Source: Escherichia albertii NBRC 107761 = DSM 17582 (lineage in GTDB: Bacteria; Pseudomonadota; Gammaproteobacteria; Enterobacterales; Enterobacteriaceae). Taken from it: DNA of 37,572 nt. Made by a program: the position numbers and the translations under genes. The stretch lies in NCBI RefSeq assembly GCF_000759775.1, contig NZ_BBMY01000033.1:1-37572 (forward strand), written 5' to 3'. The notes below the pieces were generated by a model. That model saw only the letters and a program-made list of their open reading frames with translations. It made no database searches and had not been told where the DNA came from. Below are positions 37,547 to 37,572 of the stretch, one piece after another (position 1 is the stretch's first letter; every line of letters begins with the position of its first letter).

Positions 37547-37572
37547 GGTTGTTACCTCGTTACCTTTGGTCG

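Overview
The window is Escherichia coli (or a very close Escherichia relative) chromosome, covering the start of the conventional map from thrA to caiF and presented in the reverse of the usual orientation. Gene order and protein sequences identify it: caiF (cut by the left edge) - carB - carA - dapB - rihC - ispH - fkpB - lspA - ileS - ribF - yaaY - rpsT - nhaR - nhaA - hokC/mokC/sokC - dnaJ - dnaK - yaaI - yaaW - satP - mog - talB - yaaJ - yaaA - yaaX - thrC - thrB - thrA. Identifications and comparisons with K-12 come from memory of the families, not from a search. It is not K-12: the IS186 copy beside hokC and the IS1 copy between nhaR and rpsT are both absent, several small proteins (YaaI, YaaJ) are visibly diverged, and three accessory segments occupy backbone junctions.

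Layout. (1) 1-5.5 kb: caiF start, then carAB, which makes carbamoyl phosphate for arginine and pyrimidines. Its control region (about 5,037-5,320) shows two tandem promoters, a pair of ARG boxes, a PurR-like box and a RutR-like palindrome. (2) 5.5-7.8 kb: dapB, an accessory DUF805 membrane protein, and rihC. (3) 7.8-13.9 kb: ribF-ileS-lspA-fkpB-ispH operon, with yaaY upstream and rpsT divergent. (4) 14.3-15.4 kb: AT-rich accessory segment with an unrecognised 176-aa ORF, possibly frameshifted. (5) 15.5-17.6 kb: nhaA-nhaR sodium/proton homeostasis. (6) 17.9-22.0 kb: a lower-GC accessory cluster with a two-zinc-ribbon protein related to the IS1 InsA N-terminus, a periplasmic Ser-type sulfatase, and a Tsx-like outer-membrane channel gene broken by a -1-type frame change. 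(7) 22.0-27.8 kb: hok/sok locus C, the dnaKJ heat-shock operon, yaaI, yaaW (with the antisense htgA/mbiA frame) and satP. (8) 27.8-37.6 kb: mog, talB, yaaJ, yaaA, yaaX and the thrABC operon, whose leader and attenuator lie just beyond the right edge.

The part most worth a second look is the 17.9-22.0 kb cluster. The channel and sulfatase genes are 20 bp apart and appear to be driven by one promoter with a CRP-like site centred about 41 bp upstream of the predicted start, suggesting uptake and desulfation of a sulfated compound under catabolite control. The neighbouring transposase-derived zinc-ribbon protein is a candidate regulator. The frame change in the channel gene falls on a T-run that also forms a correctly phased T_TTA_AAC slippery heptamer, so simple inactivation and programmed frameshifting both have to be considered; inactivation is the simpler reading.
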